Assembly (NCBI GenBank): GCA_950071955.1
Contig: CATMOC010000279.1
Location: 1 to 5,641 of the forward strand
Direction: 5' to 3'
Source: an uncultured Mesorhizobium sp.
GTDB taxonomy: Bacteria > Pseudomonadota > Alphaproteobacteria > Rhizobiales > Rhizobiaceae
Length of the DNA stretch: 5,641 nt
The translations under genes and the position numbers were made by a program. The notes under the pieces are model-generated. The model saw only the letters and a list, made by a program, of their open reading frames with translations, did no database searches and was not told the DNA's origin. Shown here piece by piece: positions 4,874-5,641 of this stretch; positions within the stretch are counted from its first letter, which is position 1, and the number at the start of each line of letters is the position of its first letter.

Positions 4874-5641
4874 ATGAGCCGACGTCCTATCTTCCGGCCC
4901 ATTCCAGCCAATTCCGCAATCTTCGAGGTTCCCTTGCCGCCAGGATCGATCATCGAACCCGCCCGCCGGACAGACATCGTTCACGCGACGGACGTGCTCG
5001 TCGTCGGTGCCGGCCCCGGCGGGTTGGCCGCAGCTCTGGCGGCGGCGCGGGCGGGCGCCGAGGTGACGCTCGTCGAGCGTTTCGGCTGCTTCGGCGGCAA
5101 CATCACCGTGGTGGGCGTGGAGGGCTTCGCCTGGTACCGCCACGAAGCGACGGTGGAGGCGAACGGGATCGGACGCGAGTTCGAGGAACGCGCCCGCCAG
5201 ATGGGGGCGGCCGTGCCCGAGAGCCAGTCACTCAGCTACGAGATCGACAGCGAAGGCTTCAAGCTCGTTGCCGACCGGCTGGTCGAGGAGGCCGGCATCC
5301 ATCCCATGCTGCACCGCAGCTTCGTCGCGCCCGTCATGGAGGGCGACCGGGTGGCGGGGATCATCGTGGAATCCAAGGCGGGCCGCGAGGCGATCATGGG
5401 CAAGGTGGTGATCGACGCGACCGGCGATGCCGACGTCGCCCATCGCGCCGGAGCGCCGACCCACAAGACGCCGGTCGAGGAGATGCAGGCGGCGAGCGTC
5501 ATGTTTCACCTGGCGGGCGTCGACAAGAAGGTCTTCATGGCCGAGGTGGCGGCCGATCCGCAGACCTACAAGGACTGGTCGACGGGCGAATGGAAGGTCG
5601 AGACCGACGGCAAGGAAGACGCGATGTTCTCTCCGTTTCTG
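4874..5641 (+). CDS. FAD-dependent oxidoreductase (FAD_oxidored family), 3'-truncated
   Basis: An open frame of 256 codons runs off the end of the window with no stop. Residues numbered from the ATG at 4874: a dinucleotide-binding Rossmann fold VLVVGAGPGGLAAALAAARAG (41-61), with the GxGxxG turn at 45-50 and Glu68 closing strand 2 (VTLVER), which binds the FAD ribose; GCFGGN (71-76), characteristic of the FAD_oxidored (PF12831-like) group; and VVIDATGDADVAHRAG (178-193), the second FAD-contact motif. Family members are usually around 450 residues or more, so roughly half is seen. The substrate is unknown. The start is uncertain: ATGs at 4790, 4865 and 4874 are all in frame, none with a good ribosome site, while an in-frame TTG at 4934 follows GAGG (4925-4928) by 5 nt. 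Third-position GC is only about 50% before 4934 and much higher after it, which favours the later start. The gene is divergent from pseudoazurin. Confidence 0.9.
   Translation, partial: MSRRPIFRPIPANSAIFEVPLPPGSIIEPARRTDIVHATDVLVVGAGPGGLAAALAAARAGAEVTLVERFGCFGGNITVVGVEGFAWYRHEATVEANGIGREFEERARQMGAAVPESQSLSYEIDSEGFKLVADRLVEEAGIHPMLHRSFVAPVMEGDRVAGIIVESKAGREAIMGKVVIDATGDADVAHRAGAPTHKTPVEEMQAASVMFHLAGVDKKVFMAEVAADPQTYKDWSTGEWKVETDGKEDAMFSPFL

Noticed and set aside
4703..5509. Minus-strand frames opposite the FAD oxidoreductase
   Set aside because: The plus strand gives an uninterrupted FAD-binding protein with GxGxxG and ATGD motifs; the minus translations are featureless.

Overview
The window looks like chromosomal DNA of a GC-rich alphaproteobacterium. 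Codon third positions are strongly G/C, the proteins resemble Hyphomicrobiales/Rhodobacterales-type oxidoreductases, and there is a periplasmic pseudoazurin, a protein typical of that class. Order and genus cannot be fixed from the sequence. No rRNA, tRNA, CRISPR array, insertion sequence or phage gene was seen.

Layout, left to right. (1) 2-1036 (+) is the 3' part of a gene encoding two short-chain dehydrogenase/reductase (SDR) modules in one chain: the end of module A and a complete module B. (2) 1076-2263 (-) is an Old Yellow Enzyme of the YqjM/XenA type, convergent with the SDR gene across 39 bp. (3) 2264-2523 is a divergent control region carrying a perfect 6-1-6 inverted repeat. (4) 2524-3546 (+) is a zinc-independent MDR-superfamily NADP-dependent reductase of the CurA / leukotriene B4 dehydrogenase type, which very probably starts at a TTG. 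(5) 3547-3839 has no convincing gene but contains several hairpins. (6) 3840-4193 (+) is a small YbaN/DUF454 inner-membrane protein whose stop codon lies in the loop of a long hairpin. (7) 4251-4685 (-) is pseudoazurin with a signal peptide and all four copper ligands. (8) 4686-4873 is a divergent control region with an FNR/NnrR-like palindrome placed as expected for activating pseudoazurin. (9) About 4874 to the window end (+) is the N-terminal half of an FAD-dependent oxidoreductase that runs off the edge.

How they fit together. The left half is a redox catabolism or detoxification neighbourhood. Two structurally unrelated families that both reduce activated C=C bonds (FMN-dependent OYE and NADPH-dependent MDR) are transcribed divergently, beside a double SDR that could interconvert alcohols and ketones. 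The right half combines a membrane protein of unknown role, a periplasmic electron carrier probably under oxygen or nitric-oxide control, and an FAD enzyme. The genes are individually recognisable. I found no clear sign of a wholly new system; the most interesting points are the fused SDR, the FNR/NnrR-like site and the start-codon corrections.
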